A stretch of 64,000 nt of DNA from Crotophaga sulcirostris (GCA_013397455.1 VYZB01000237.1:631794-695793), one strand, 5' to 3'; positions 49,961-63,350 are shown, counted from the stretch's first letter. The notes: generated by a model from the sequence alone, not told the origin. Numbers and translations: made by a program.

Positions 49961-52720
49961 AAAAAGTTGTAAATGTTTCTGAAATGTTTCCTATAAGTAT
50001 GTTTCATCGAGTGGATTCTGATCATACATTGCATAATATTATGAGAAAGCAAAGTTGAACATGGATGCCCAGCCTGAATACTCCAACTTCCTGGATGCAC
50101 AGTAATAAGACAGTACTATTAGAAGTGTTATCCTATCATAGTTTTCACAGGTTAATGTAGACATATGTACGCCATAAAATTTCTTTCATTCCTATATACT
50201 TTGCCTCTTTATTTTTTTTTTATTTTTCACTTTTAATTATTTAACTATGCAAACTCAGTATAGTGTTTTCATGTTATTTGAAAAAGTGTTTTTATTTGCT
50301 ACTGGTATATAGTGAAGTCAGCGAAGGAACAAATTATTTTGATTTTCTGCTGATGTTTGTGTTCTGTATATTAGACGGCAAGTACAGCCTGCTAGACATG
50401 CAATTGCAAGGGCTTTATATTAATTCTCTGCACTGTTGCATGAATAAAGGCATCTACAGTTCACTTTCAGTTCCAAAAGTTAAAAAGAAAAATAGTTTCA
50501 GACTTACTAATTTTTTTAACATGAAGCCAAAAAGAATCCCAAATATTATTAAAGTGATTTGGGTCTTTTTTATGTGTGACAATATATTTGAAATATATTT
50601 ATATTTCAGTGTAATGAAACAAAATTCAAGAAGCATAATTTTGAATTTCAAAATATGAAACAGTTTCACTTTACAGTTTACCAAGACTGAAATCCCTATT
50701 TTTACAAAGCAATGTGGAGAAGTGAATGTGAATAAAGACCATACAGGGATCCCCTGGTCACTGGAATTTTAAAATCATTTTATCATTTACAGTAATATTT
50801 CACCTGATGAGCTGCATATTCCAGTTTAGTCTTGGTTTTCATGTTCTTTATCAGGCTGAGAACACATATTTTAATAATATTTTATACATCAGTCTTGGGA
50901 GGAATTAATCAACTTTTAGATGCTCATATATGGAGTATCCATAGCACTTTCTGATGCTGCTCCCCAGCAGGCTTCAATGAATTGACCACCTCTTATTCTC
51001 AACCAGAGAACAGTCTAAAAAAAAAACCCTCAAACCTTTATTATTACAAGTTACCAGAAATTAAAAATATTTGCAAAAATTACTTTGATTTTAATTGATT
51101 TAGATTTTAATTCACTTAAGCTAAGATTGTAATATTTTCATGTAGAATTTCAGTAATGGAAATAATCATACATAACGTGATGAACTGTGCATTTCTTAAA
51201 GACTGAATAAAAATGTTTGCTCTTTCAAAATTGTGTTCTGATTTAGCACCTTGCTTTCAAACATTCTTTGAAATTCCCCATGTAAGCTTTTTCACTTCAT
51301 TAGTATGTATATATTGTAATGTAATTACTGACCTCTCTCTTAATTTGCCTTCCTTGTGCAAAATATTGTAACGACCTTGAATAAACATCACTCTAAATCT
51401 GAGATATGAGTATTTGTTCTAAAAGAGGTTAATTTTTCTGCAAGTAATGACATATTTAACCAAAACGCATAGGTTATCAGAAAGACTTCAAGGAATTCCT
51501 TGTAGATAGTTATTATAAATGAGGAAGAGTTTTCATATTTGAAGTCAGAAGTGTTTACGAATACACTTTATATTAATGTTCTGATTATAACCATGAAAAT
51601 GGCAAAGGACTGGTAAGAAAGGGAGCAGTAGGCTCAAAGTGGCCAATAACATGATCACTTTTAGACCATGGAATTTCAAGAGGCAAGCAGAATGTTTTGT
51701 TCAAGAACAGGAGGTAAGAGAGGCTAGTTCTGACATGATGGATATTGATACCCTCCTGAAAGCTGTTTGTGCAACACTGGGATTTAATTGATTATGAAAA
51801 TCACAAAAACATGCAGATACAGGCAATTTCACAGTAGGTATGGAAGAAATTAAACAATGAAGGAGAAGAAAAAAAAAACTCCAAATATTGTAACTAGTAA
51901 TTGTTTAGTTTTTCTCTGTCACTGATATCTGGGTGAGGTAACAAGGAATAATCTTTGAAAACAGGAGTCATACAAAACAAACGAAATTGAAATCACATGA
52001 ATATATCTACAATATTGTGAACCTCAAAGTACAGTTTTGGTAGCTTTACTTTTAAAACATGCTTGGAGAAGAGGAATTGTTTTCTCGTCTTGCTTAATAA
52101 GATTAATAGAGAGTTTTACATGGCTGGATCATACAGTAGAAAAAGATGTTGACACTCAAAAAAGAGGTTTGTGCCCTTGAATGAAGGAGATTCCTGTTGC
52201 CAGCATAGCAGTTGATGCTCAGACTCTGTAGAGTAGGAACTGTGCAGCAATATCCATTCTTTCATCCCTCCCAGTGTTATAGCTGTGATAAAACAGATCC
52301 AACATAGCCCACTCTAAATGCTGTATAAGATTGCAAATTTGCTCAATGTATGAACATATTTCCTGAACAAAACACTTTTGTTTGTTTCACTTTTTTCCCT
52401 GTTCATAATTTTTATCTAAATTCCATAGTTCCTCATGCAGATAAAGAATCTCATAATAAGCATAGCATTAAACTAATTACATCACAGGTTCTGATACAAT
52501 TTTCTGTATTGTGGAAAATGACACATAATATAATAGTAGAGGAAAAAAAATTGACCACACTTATACATTTTTTTTGCTGTCATTCCTGTTGAGAATTCTT
52601 CTATATGGAACTGCTGCATTAAATGTATTCAGTAACCAGGTCTCATCAGTATAAGAAACATTGAAAACTGGAAAACAACTGTCATCTATCTAACTAGTAA
52701 TTAGGAATTCAGACTTTTCA
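49961..52720. other. Intronic sequence without a recognised gene or repeat
   Basis: AT-rich intron. A 131-codon plus-strand frame (50263-50658) is rich in Phe, Tyr, Lys and Asn, as expected for chance translation of AT-rich DNA, and has no motif. Confidence 0.5.
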
Positions 52721-52948
52721 GAGAGGTGCACAGCAGAAGGAGGTAAGGAAATAGCATGAGTAGCAGCAAGAGAAATTCCAGTTGAATACTAGAAAATTTT
52801 TCACACTGTATGCAGTTAAGCAGTAAAACAGGTTGCTCAAAGACACTGGGAATCACAGAGGTACTCAGAGCTTGACTGCACAAGGCTCTGAGCAACCTGA
52901 CCCAACTTTGGAGTTGAACCTGCCTTGAGTGCTTGGTAAGACCAGACA
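52721..52948 (+). mobile_element. CR1 LINE 3' portion, plus strand
   Basis: AGGTGCACAGCAGAAGGAGG, GAGAAATTCCAGTTGAATAC, ACAGGTTGCTCAAAGACACT and CTCTGAGCAACCTGACCCAA follow the CR1 ORF2 C-terminus and 3' UTR in order. The text ends near GAGTGCTTGGTAAGACCAGA, the position of the usual GGTTGGACCAGATGA, so the terminal tail is missing. Decayed, with no intact frame; antisense to IMMP2L. Confidence 0.88.
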
Positions 52949-53149
52949 ATCACTAAAAATGCCTTATAACATTTCACATATTTTTCACTTCTAACTATAC
53001 ACAGTCTTTAGTCTTATTCAGATATATGAAGACTCATGATGTTGATACTTTAAAAAATTACATATTTCATCTGGGGTGCAGACTCTGATGCCAAAAGAGT
53101 CCATACTGATCACCTTAATTAACTGCTGTAGCCCACAGATTATTTTTTT

Positions 53150-53640
53150 TCTGTGTTTTTGAGTAGTACCAAATTCTGTTATAAAGAATTTTCAGGGAAG
53201 GTTATGATATCCTGTCTCAAACATTGAGTGACAATGAGGCTAACATCCAGAGAAATTACTCCAAAGATTAATTATCCTTTTTAATAGGAAATACCATCTG
53301 CATTCAAAATTGAATTTATCCAACTTCAATTTCAATTTCATGCCTTCTCCTCCAAGGAAGAAAAACCATCAACATCTTATCTGTTCTTCATGCAGAAAGA
53401 TTTAGGCACAACAGTTCTTAAATTTCTCCTGGATTCATCAGCTAGAACTCCTTAAACTTCTTAGTACACAGTTAGTTTTCCAATCCCAGGACCACTTTTA
53501 TGACCATACTTCAAACTTCTTCCAACATTTCCATTTTCTTCTTGGCACACAGACATGAGACAGCTATTTGGTTATTAGTATGCTCAATATAAATTGAGTA
53601 GAATAACCTGGGTTTATTATGCTGGTTCAATGAAAAATCT
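53150..53640 (-). mobile_element. Ancient CR1 LINE fragment, minus strand
   Basis: GATTAATTATCCTTTTTAAT, TGAATTTATCCAACTTCAAT, AACTCCTTAAACTTCTTAGT, TTTTCCAATCCCAGGACCAC and CAATATAAATTGAGTAGAAT occur in the order of reverse-complemented old CR1 ORF2 (R-L-R-D, L-K-E-L, M-R-R-L-E-N and L-Y-S-A blocks). The copy is strongly diverged, with approximate ends and possible continuation towards 53720. Confidence 0.6.
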
Positions 53641-56600
53641 CTTTCCTATTTCTTAATATTCCATTTATTTTGTGTATTTAGGCAAAAAGCTCATCCTTTT
53701 CATTCTAGGAGCTGATGCCAATAGGATATAAAAAATGACTTTTAAGCTCTTCTCGAAGTAAACTGCTTGCTAAAACAGTTAGCCAGTAAAGTTTTGATTA
53801 TTACTTGCACTTCACATGCAGTAAAGCATGTTTTTGGACAGTAACTATGTGGTTCCAGTCATGCCATAATGACACAGCTACCTTATTATTTACTGCCCTG
53901 TCTACCTCTGTAATGGTTGCAACCTTATCAATGATTACAAAGAGAACTGACAAAACCAGTATCTAGCTTTGGATCAACTGCTAAAGAGATATTTTCCAAA
54001 TGGTATTACACACTACAGAAACTTTTAGTCCATGCTTGCTTGTCAGTTGCAACGTTTGAACCAGTTTTGACCCTAAACAGTGTTATAACTTTAAAGGAAG
54101 TGAAATAGATTAGAATTTTTTTCAAACAGAAATATTATGCAGAAATCATATGTAAATTTGACAATAATGACAGCAATAAAACACATTCTTCAATTGCTCC
54201 TGGATTCCCTCTGGGATAAAATTGAGGAAGCAGGCTCCAGTCCTAATAAATACTGGTTTAGTGAATCATTTTGAACATTCACAATTTTTCATCCATAATT
54301 TAGAAAATAAGTACTTCAATACAGCAGTTGCACCAACTGGTTAGGCATAAGTTCCAGTGATGCATGATTTGCTCAGCATCTCCAGTGGAAAATATGTGCA
54401 AAGATATAATTAAAAATAAGAAGAAAACTGTACTTCTAATAACATCCTGTAATTCTTAATTTAACTCCACATTACATTAGCATTTCTCAGTAAAACCTCT
54501 ATTAAAAAGCAAAATCACTCAGTGCCAAAACCCTACTTTTCTTAACTGAAACTAGCATTTTATAATAATTACAGATTGCAAGCACACACTGTTGGAAAGG
54601 TAAGATTTTATTTTTATTAAATTTTAAACTTTTTGCACATAACCTAAAACAATGCTCCCTTGAAACTTCATGGTCAATTTTCAGCAATCTCTAAACAATC
54701 TGAACAAATCACCTGCATAGAGCCTCAGTAAAGGAAGTCACCCACTTTGCCATATAGCCATACAATAATTAGAACATGTAAACAATTCTCTCAAACTTCA
54801 GTTCTTGGACATCCACATTTGTTCCTTCTCTCCCTTTTTCACAGGCCCCCATTCCTTAGTTCCTCTCTAGATTCTGATTTAGTCTTGAGTTTTCAAACAG
54901 AGCAATGAAGTATCTCCCCAAGGATAAGACATTCTGAAAAAAAAAGTCTATTTTCCATCATAAATACGCATCCATAATGTACATCCTAGTACAAAATACT
55001 ATTTAGCAGAGATCTCCTACACTAAAATGAAGGAGTTGGAGGGAAAAAGAATGAAGATCTGCATGCTTTCAAAACCACTGGTCTTTCCATGGTATACCTA
55101 CAGTATGCTATATAGTTGCAGCCTCATTGTGAGATGAGACATCAGTAGAAGCAGATTTACAGTATTTTCATAGATGTTGAAAGGTTGTCACAAATAATTT
55201 GGATCTTTGTCAGTGGATAACTATGGACTCTACCCAGTGTAAACTAGATGTATAATTCCTACATGACAAAAATTAAGCAAGTATTACTGCCTTTTGGATC
55301 CAGCAATCAAAACTGCATCTGAAAAACTTTCGGAACTACATACTAGACAAAGTCAAGAGAAAGACAGAAAGAAAATAATCAAATACGTCTCCATTAAAAG
55401 TTGCCATTTCCAAAATTTAACCACTTAGCTAAGGAAAAAAAAATATTTTTTTAAAAAAGAGGAAAATTGAAAACTTCAATTAAAATGTTTCACTGCGATA
55501 AAACTAATTGGTACTCCAGAACTATATGACAAGTCACTGTGAAAAACCTCAGAATACTGTAGTATCTCAGAAACATGGCTACTATTTTTAAGAAAAATGT
55601 CATTTAATTGGTTCTCAGCCTTCCAATCTAACCACATTGAGGTTAAACAACACAGCCACTTGTAATGCAGACTGTGTAATCACAATAGTTACGTGCACTT
55701 GACCTTCTCCTTGTTAACAGCGAGACTCAATTAATTACTTGCTGTTTTAACTGGCCATTTCACCTTATCTCCACCTTCTCCAAAAGGCTTGAAAAACTCT
55801 ATACCTTAACCTTTGACTTTGAAAGCATATATAGAACTATTTATATACCAAATAGGAAGTTAGTGTGATCTAGGAATTAGAATAGCTGGACTTCTACCCT
55901 TAAGTCAACAACAGTAACGTATTCGCTATTTCATTAACCATTATGCTGTAGAGTAGGAATCATATTTCATCTTTACTATATCTGCCTAAATATTCTACTC
56001 TGTAATGGAAATAAAATCTGACTGACTTCTGTTGCAACAGACAACAGAGGGAAAGGCAGAGAAAACTGCAAAATTTAATCAGATGCTTAAAAATCATTTT
56101 CAGGTTGCCATATGGGATACATGATAGAAATAATCTACTTAATGTATGCACATTATACATTATTAGTAAAGTTCTTAAAATTATGCTCTATCTTAAAGAA
56201 TCTTACACGCTGCAAGGTGCACTTCTATGTCTTCTTTGATTATGGGATTAGAGCCATGTTCAGTGGCAACTCTTCTAAATATAAAAAATTAAATAGTCAG
56301 TTGGTGTTCTAAGATGCTAATTATGACTACAATAATTGTGCAGCAATTTTCAGTAATCATTCCTTTCTGATGGAGTTCCAAAAAACTTTTCCAGTTACAT
56401 AACACCACCACAATTATTGAAAAAAGGACTGGAAGAATATTTAGATGTGAAAAGTATCAGTGGTTTAGTAACCAAAATATTATCCTAAAAGAAATCTGGA
56501 AGTTAATAAGCCTGGTTCACAACATTTTCTCTACTGGAGACCAAGTTTAGCATCTCAGATAGGATTAACACAATGTTTAGGAAATAAAATTGTGATTCTG

Positions 56601-57565
56601 AAGAATTCAATTATTTGTCATTTCTTAAATCACCTAAGCTCCACAAGCACATTGATTTTTAAATTTTTCTAAATGCCACCTCAAGAACCTGTTGAGAAAA
56701 ATCTCTTTTTTGATATTTCTGAGTACCTTAATACTTTCTAAAATTTAACCCCTACTATGGTCAAGAAATCAAACTTTCCAGATAAATTATGTATGGTACA
56801 TTCAGTGCATAGAAGGCAACAGACAATTAAAGTGTGATGAATCACCTTTTGGAGAATCTCTCTCCTCATTGACTACAATGGAAGCCAGACATCAGCGGAG
56901 TCTAGCCATCTTAATATGAAATTATTAAAGACAAACTGCTTAAAAATATTGTTTCATCTCCCTTATTACTATCTGTAGCAGATTTTTTTAAAAAAATAAC
57001 ACCGGAAAGCAAGTAAAATATTAATGGTGAGGTAAGGAGAAGAGCAATAACAATATAATGCAAACTTTTTAAATATTTGTATTACACTTTTTTAGTACAA
57101 AATCATTCAATAATAGAGACATTATGTCAATGTAAATTCACAGAAATATAAACAAACAATATAGAAGAACTCTACAGAGGCCAATAGAGGTCTTGACTTC
57201 GGAACACTTTATTTTTGTTAAATAGTTATGCATGCAATATAAATACTTTTTTTGTATTTATGATATAGAAAATGGAAATCAATTATCTTCCAACCAATAA
57301 AAGGTAAAGACAGAGGCTTAAGTAAGAAACTGTTTTGCATCTCTGTTCATGGATGTTAAGAAAACTGTCCATAGGACATAATCTTAAAGATCTCTATGTG
57401 CTCAATAAGTACACAAAGAAAAACTTATTCCCAGACTGTATAACATTAAATTCACCATAACTTTTACTTAGTTACATGATAAAATAATATTTAAGAAATA
57501 TAGTAATGCTGAGGATAACTTATTTATGTAGTTGAAAACTTAGTATGTTTTAGAATAGAGAAAAA
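53641..57565. other. Intronic sequence without a recognised gene or repeat
   Basis: AT-rich intron. A stretch at about 55610-55770 has conserved-element-like composition (see findings). No exon signature was recognised on either strand. Confidence 0.5.
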
Positions 57566-57612
57566 GGGAACTAAGAGAACTAAGAAAAAGAGAACTAAGA
57601 GAACTAAGAGAA
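57566..57612 (+). repeat. Short tandem repeat of AGAACTAAG
   Basis: Five to six imperfect copies of the 9-mer AGAACTAAG, with an AAAAAG interruption near 57586. A purine-rich minisatellite with no coding role. Confidence 0.85.
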
Positions 57613-60600
57613 CAAACAAAAAATGGGAAAGTTACCTACATATTTTAAAGCAACACCTACAAAAAGTGATTTGCAAAATTATGACACGCGTAGGGAAAAA
57701 AAAGAGCAGTAATAAGTCAATTGTACACAGCTAAAAACTCTCACAATGAAAAGAAACCAGTCAAGGTTGTTTTGCTCTTTTCACAACTTCTGGTTTTAGC
57801 TTAGATAGCATTTGGGGGAAAATGCCTACAATTAACTGCAGGTGTCCACCCTACATATGAAGTCAGGCTGAATTAACCATAGACTGGCTACTGTGACAGA
57901 AATCCTTGTAGTAATAGGAGTTATGACCTGCTTATGAGGATTTGGCAAAGAGCAGCAATGGGAAATTTAATAGGGAGTATTTTTCCACATGATATTCTTT
58001 CTCAAAATCCGATTTTCTATGTCAGCAGGTCATCAAGCATTGTACTCCATTTGATATTAATTGCATTATCCTCTACTTGTATGCTTTCACAGACAGCAGA
58101 AGGGACCCTGCACAGTAACTGAGGATATTGCTCTAAGAGACTTTGATGACTTAAGCAGGCATGAAAGAACTACGAGGAGTTTGTCAAGAATAGAACCATG
58201 TCCTGTGTTGGTTTTTGCCATGAGATTTTTAGGATTCTGAGCTGTAAGACATTTCTTCTCTTGTATGATGTCAAATATTTTTATTTTAAAAATAAAAAAA
58301 AGGAAGATGAAATAAATCAAAAGTGTCACAACAGTGAACAGTGCAAATGCGTAAAATATCTGTACTTACAGATGATTTTTCCCTTCACACAAAGCAGTAT
58401 ACAAGTCTTTTAGATAGCATTCCCCTTCTCTCTGAAGGCCAATCTGCTTTCCCTCTCTTCCCCAACTGTACAAACAGCTCAGGGTTTGATCTGCACACTT
58501 GCTTCCTAGCTCTACCCACACTACACATCGCTCTGGTTATTCCTCCCAAAATGAATTCTTCAGTCCCAGGCAGCAGCAATATCAGTCCTAGCCCAATCCA
58601 GCCTGTCAAACCCAATCCTATGTGATAGCTTACCACAGAAGGTCCCTGTCACCTTTTCCTCCAAGTAAATGATATGCTGCTCAGAATATTGCTAGAAAAA
58701 GGAGAGACTGTCAGAAAAGGCAAGAAGGGAGGGGGAAAGAATGAATTAAAATTTAGAGAAACTTTTTACACACTCTGAGGATGCATTCCTCACTCTTGTC
58801 CTTCCACCCATAGGCAAGAGTTCAAACAAGTTATTTACAGGTTTTGTATATTTTTTTTTTCAGAGTGGATACATGTTAGAACAAGGTGAATTCTAGTTTC
58901 ACTAAATCTCAAAATGTTTGTGCCAGTCTTATGTTTCTTTTAACCCATTGATCCACTGCTTTTTTTAAAAAGCTTTAATTTTTCTGAAGCTTATTTAAGA
59001 GTTTGTTCTTTGTTTGTTTGATATGTATCAGTGTCAACAATGAAGAAAATCATCTTGAGTCTGACTTCTTACAAATGCCAGGGTTTGGATATATATACTA
59101 GCAATGCCATCATCACTGGAAATCTCTCCTTACAGCTCTAAAAAATGGCAAGATATGCTAGCTGGTTGATGGTAATTATCTTCATGATTGCTACTAATCA
59201 GCATTGAATATAAAGCAATTAAATTTACTCTAACTTCCAGTAAAAGAAGAATCAAATTATTTTGTCACTGTCAGGAGCTTAAAAGGAAAACATGGGCAGC
59301 TTTCATGAAACAACTGTGTTTGATAACACATCCGTAGGCCTGAGACTTCAGGGTATAACATTTCACTCATTTAACTTGATACTGAACCTAATAATTTGTG
59401 TTCAATTAAAACACAACTTGGTATCCTAACTTAATTTGAAGATTCTAATGTATTTTCTTCCACTGGTTAATAACAATTATCCTTAAAGTGTGAATATTGT
59501 TAACACATTTGAAGTTGTTCAACACCCTTTAAATTTTTCCTCAAGAGCAAGTTTGACGTAGAGAATAGGGCCAAATGGAAAAACTTCCACTGCCCATGTT
59601 TACACATGACATATTGTGGGTGTAAGTGTGGAAGAGCTTCCCTCTCTCAAGATGTGGATGACAAACACTTAAATTCATTTTACATCCTGAGATTCATTAG
59701 CCGATTCAAAGACAGACACAAGATCTTTTTTCTTTTACACACTTAAATAGTGCCGTCATCACAACTACTTTCTGAATATTTTAATGATATTATAAAAAAA
59801 AAAGCGGGGGAAAAAATCCCTTGCATTCTCCTCACATCATCTCCAGTAGCCATTCACTGTTTCTTTAAAATTTCTCCTCTCTTCTACTCCGCTAGCTTGC
59901 ATTTGCTGGCCTAAACCTTGGGTGTTATGGAAAAAGTGGTTGTTTTAGCCAAAGGAAAATATTACTTCAAAAAAAAGAAAAAAAGTGTGTAAAAAAATCA
60001 CAATGTAACCTAAAGAAGTGGTGTAACTATTGTTTGTGTTACTGAGAGTGTGAAATTAGGAAATTAATAATACATTTCTCTCATTTAATTTTTTATTTTG
60101 ATGCATTGAAATGGTTAACTTGCTTGAATTTTTAGCATAGGAGTCTAAGTAGAAAATTTTCAAAAGATGAGAAAGACAAGCAGGAAGCTTGTTTAGCAGC
60201 ATATAGCCAAAATAAACAATATATCCTATAAAATAAAAAAGGCACAAAACAAGAACTATGCATTATTTGAACAGTAACAAGAAAGGAAACGCATAAAAAA
60301 ATTTTAATAATAGTTCAGTGCTGATACCTCCAGCTGATTGTTGGCTGAGTAAATAAATTTCTACAAAAATCTCGTTGGCAGATCTCAGAACACATTTGTA
60401 CTTCAAAACGTATTCTCAGCTTTGACAAGATGGTCTATAGTCCACTCTTTGTAAAAGTCAATAGAGTTGTAACTATACTTATAAAAGTAAAAATTATTTC
60501 ATAGCTTATGGAAAATTCCAGCTTACCTTCATAAAAAAATAAATATAAGTAAGTCGAAAAAATATGGGTTACATTTAACAGTATTTGCAACATTGCTCAT

Positions 60601-61149
60601 TCAAGAACAACTTTGTAAACTATAGTAACAGCTCATAATCATATTATGAACAAAAATATATTTTTTCTTTTCTCAAAATATTAATGATATCAAGAGATTG
60701 GTTTTGGAGATAAGGTGGAAAAAGAGAATAAAAGCTTGTATAAACTAGAATTTTTACTGCCAAGTTCATTTGTGAATAAATGAGTTTTTGATCACTGGCA
60801 GCAGTTCAATGAGACGTCACGTACCTTCCAGAAAAATTTTAGACTGCAAGACTCTTAATGAGACAAATGCATCCTTCTCCATAACTGCTGAATCACAATT
60901 TCATCATTCATGTAGTGGAACAGAAAATGTAAGAATGAAGTTAGAAAGATCTTTTCCATTTCAATACAATAATCCCTAAAATGCATAATAAATTTTGGAA
61001 AGAAAATTAGCTATAAAAACACTAGTGCGTACTGTGTATTTATGTTTTTTATTATGTGTGGAAATGCAGCCCTGTACTCAATTGATCAGTTTATAATCAT
61101 ACATAATTTAGAAAATACTAACATAATTCACATGACATTTTATAAAATG
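57613..61149. other. Intronic sequence without a recognised gene or repeat
   Basis: AT-rich intron. A pyrimidine-richer stretch lies at about 58410-58640 and an A-rich run near 59970. Small frames (for example 58341-58625) show no family signature. Confidence 0.5.
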
Positions 61150-62480
61150 AGCAGTGGTACTGACGTCCAATATAAGACAGCTGAGGGTTCTGGCATTGCC
61201 AGAGCAAAGGCGGGATATTTAAACAGGGTGTAACTGAAACTAGCAGTCATTGCTGAGGGGATCTGCTCCTGACCCAACCTGTGTCATAACGGAGCAACAG
61301 ATCTTGGCACGCCAGGAGAATTCCTGAGGCAGGGAAATACAAGGACAGCAGAAAGACCCACCAGGAGGCGGTAGTTCTCCTGCAAGACGCCGAGAAGGCC
61401 TGGGCATTTCCAGAGCATAGGCGGCCACTCCCATGTCTCCAAAAAGTGGTCTAGGGATTGTGAGTCACAAGGAGCGATGCAGAGTGGGCAAACAGGGCAT
61501 GGTGTGTCAGTTTGCACAGAAGAGTTGCCATCACTCTACCAGATCAAGAGGTGAGCCCAATGGGTGGTTATCACCCTCCCAGAAGGAGCTTAGCTATGGT
61601 ATCCACAAAGCAGAAAGCTTTGTCCTCTGTGCTCGCCAGAATGGATGTGTCAACCCAGCCAGCGCTCCCACAGAAACACACAACCATCCAGGTCTCAGGC
61701 TGTCAGAGCCTTTCACTGGTAATGGATGGCTGTAATGAGGACAGCTGTGTGAGGTGCAACCAGGTGAACTATCTGCTCAGCCAGGTGGCACAGCTATGGG
61801 AGGAAGTAGAAAGGTTAAGGAGCAGCAGGGACTCTGAGATAGATGTAGATGGGTGGAACCATGCTTTGCCCTCCCTGATACAGAAACAGGAACATATATC
61901 AGAAAAAAAAATCAAGGGGATCCTGTATCCTGCCTCTGCCAGGCTGAAGGCACTCACTTAAAGGAAAGAGCAAGTGCATGTTCAGGACAGAAGGTGAACC
62001 CCTGCCTTGCCCACCTCACCTTTGAAAGTTCCTATGTACAACAGGTAGGAGACTCTGGGTGTGGTAGGCCAGTCAATGGATGAGGAGGATGGCAGTTGAT
62101 CTACACCAGAGATGTTGCCAAGGTCACAAAGGTCTACCCCCACTATCATGACCACCTCCACAAGGAAGAAAAGATGGGTTATAATTGCCGGTTACTCCCT
62201 TCTGAGGGGAACAGAGGGTCCAATATGCTGGAAAGACCCTCCTCTTAGAGAATTCTGGTGCCTCCCTAGGGTATGAGTTAAGGGCATCACTAGGAAACTT
62301 CCTAGCTTGGTACAGCACTTGGACTATTACCCATTACTGCTCTTCTCTGTGGGTGGTGATGAAGCTGCAACACGTTGTCCAAGGCGATCAAAAGATACTT
62401 CAAGGTCTCAGTACGGTAGCTGACAGGATCTGGAGCACCGGTTATTTTTAGCTCTCTTTTTCCAGTGATAGGAAGACACA
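61150..62480 (+). mobile_element. CR1 LINE 5' region and ORF1, degraded, plus strand
   Basis: A GC-richer block whose best frame (61512-61961) includes CVRCNQVNYLLSQVAQLWEE, then VERLRSSRDSEIDVDGWNHA and LPSL, the Cys-x2-Cys start and coiled-coil typical of avian CR1 ORF1. Further on, near 62312, a short frame reads HLDYYPLLLFSVGGDEA, matching the DYYPLLLFHVGTND block of the ORF1 esterase-like domain, so ORF1 is interrupted by stops and frameshifts. The upstream part (61150-61500) is plausibly the CR1 5' UTR but is less certain. No function is expected. Confidence 0.85.
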
Positions 62481-62775
62481 CCCAGTCTATTAATACATGG
62501 CTCCGTGGCTGCTGACACTGGAGTGCACTGAAGATAATTTCTTAAGTCAGATAATAGACAGCCCTTCTAGAGGGAATATGGTACTGGACCTGATGATCAC
62601 CAGCACAACTGAGCCAATTGGTGCTGTCAAGTCTCGAGACAGCCTGGGCTGCAGTGATCAGGCACTGGTGGAGTTTACAGTCCTGAAGAAAATAGGTCAG
62701 GCAAAGAGTAAAGTCAGGACCCTGAATTTTAGGAAAGCAAAATTCTACCTGTTCAAATATACAGCTTCATTCAAC
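62481..62775 (+). mobile_element. CR1 LINE endonuclease C-terminal region, plus strand
   Basis: The frame from 62497 reads LTLECTEDNFLSQIIDSPSR, then MVLDLMITS, DSLGCSDQALVEFTVLKKIG and KVRTLNFRKAKFYLFK. This is the C-terminal part of the CR1 apurinic-like endonuclease, where the GCSDHxLVEF block carries a catalytic His; here it reads GCSDQALVEF, so His is replaced by Gln and the domain would be inactive. The preceding endonuclease N-terminus is deleted, since ORF1 runs almost directly into it. The following reverse transcriptase is absent because an oppositely oriented CR1 begins. Confidence 0.9.
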
Positions 62776-62784
62776 TTCCTTGTA

Positions 62785-63350
62785 TCTTGTTGTTTGTCAC
62801 CAGAGAGAGGAGATCAGAACCTCCCTCTCTGTTGCCTCCCTCTCTGCTGCCCCCTGTGAGGAAGTTGTAGACTGTGATACGGTTATCTCAGCCCCTCCTT
62901 GCCCTTGAGATCTTTCACCTTGTTGGTCACACTCCTCTGGACACACTCTAATAGTTTGATGTCCTTCTTATATTGAGGTGCCCAAAACTGCACACTGTAC
63001 TCGAGGTGGGGCTATACCAGTGCAGTGTAGAATGGGACAACAGCCTCCCTTGATCAGTCAGCAATGCTGTGCTTGAAGCACCCCAGGACATGGTTGACCC
63101 TTTTGGCTGCCAAGGCACCCTGTTGACTCATGTTCAATGTGCCATCAACCCAAATCCTAGACCTCTTCCCATGGAGCTGCTCTCCAGCCTCTTGTCCCCC
63201 AGTTTGTACATCTAACCAGGACTATCCCATACCAGGTGGAGAATTCAGCATTTGCTCTTGTTAAATTTCCAATGATTGCTGATTGCCCAACTCTCTAGTT
63301 TACCCAGATCCCTCTGAAGGCCACTCTATCCTTGAGGAGGTCCACAGCTC
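62785..63350 (-). mobile_element. CR1 LINE internal fragment, minus strand
   Basis: CACCAGAGAGAGGAGATCAG, CTCCTCTGGACACACTCTAA, GATGTCCTTCTTATATTGAG, CTGCACACTGTACTCGAGGT and CTTGTCCCCCAGTTTGTACA are reverse-complement CR1 ORF2, from the region just before the C-terminus back into the reverse transcriptase. The 3' tail is missing at the low-coordinate end. A near-exact doublet of CCTCCCTCTCTG with TTG or CTG lies at about 62820-62852. It is a different copy or subfamily from the plus-strand block next to it. Confidence 0.93.

Noticed and set aside
50263..50658. 131-codon plus-strand ORF as a gene
   Set aside because: Phe-, Tyr-, Lys- and Asn-rich translation typical of AT-rich non-coding DNA, with no motif.
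62124..62318. 64-codon minus-strand ORF as a gene
   Set aside because: Shadow of the plus-strand CR1 ORF1 region.
61150..63350. Twin-priming inversion of one CR1 copy
   Set aside because: Twin priming places an inverted 5' segment ahead of a 3' segment with its tail; here neither piece has a tail and the tail side faces the junction.
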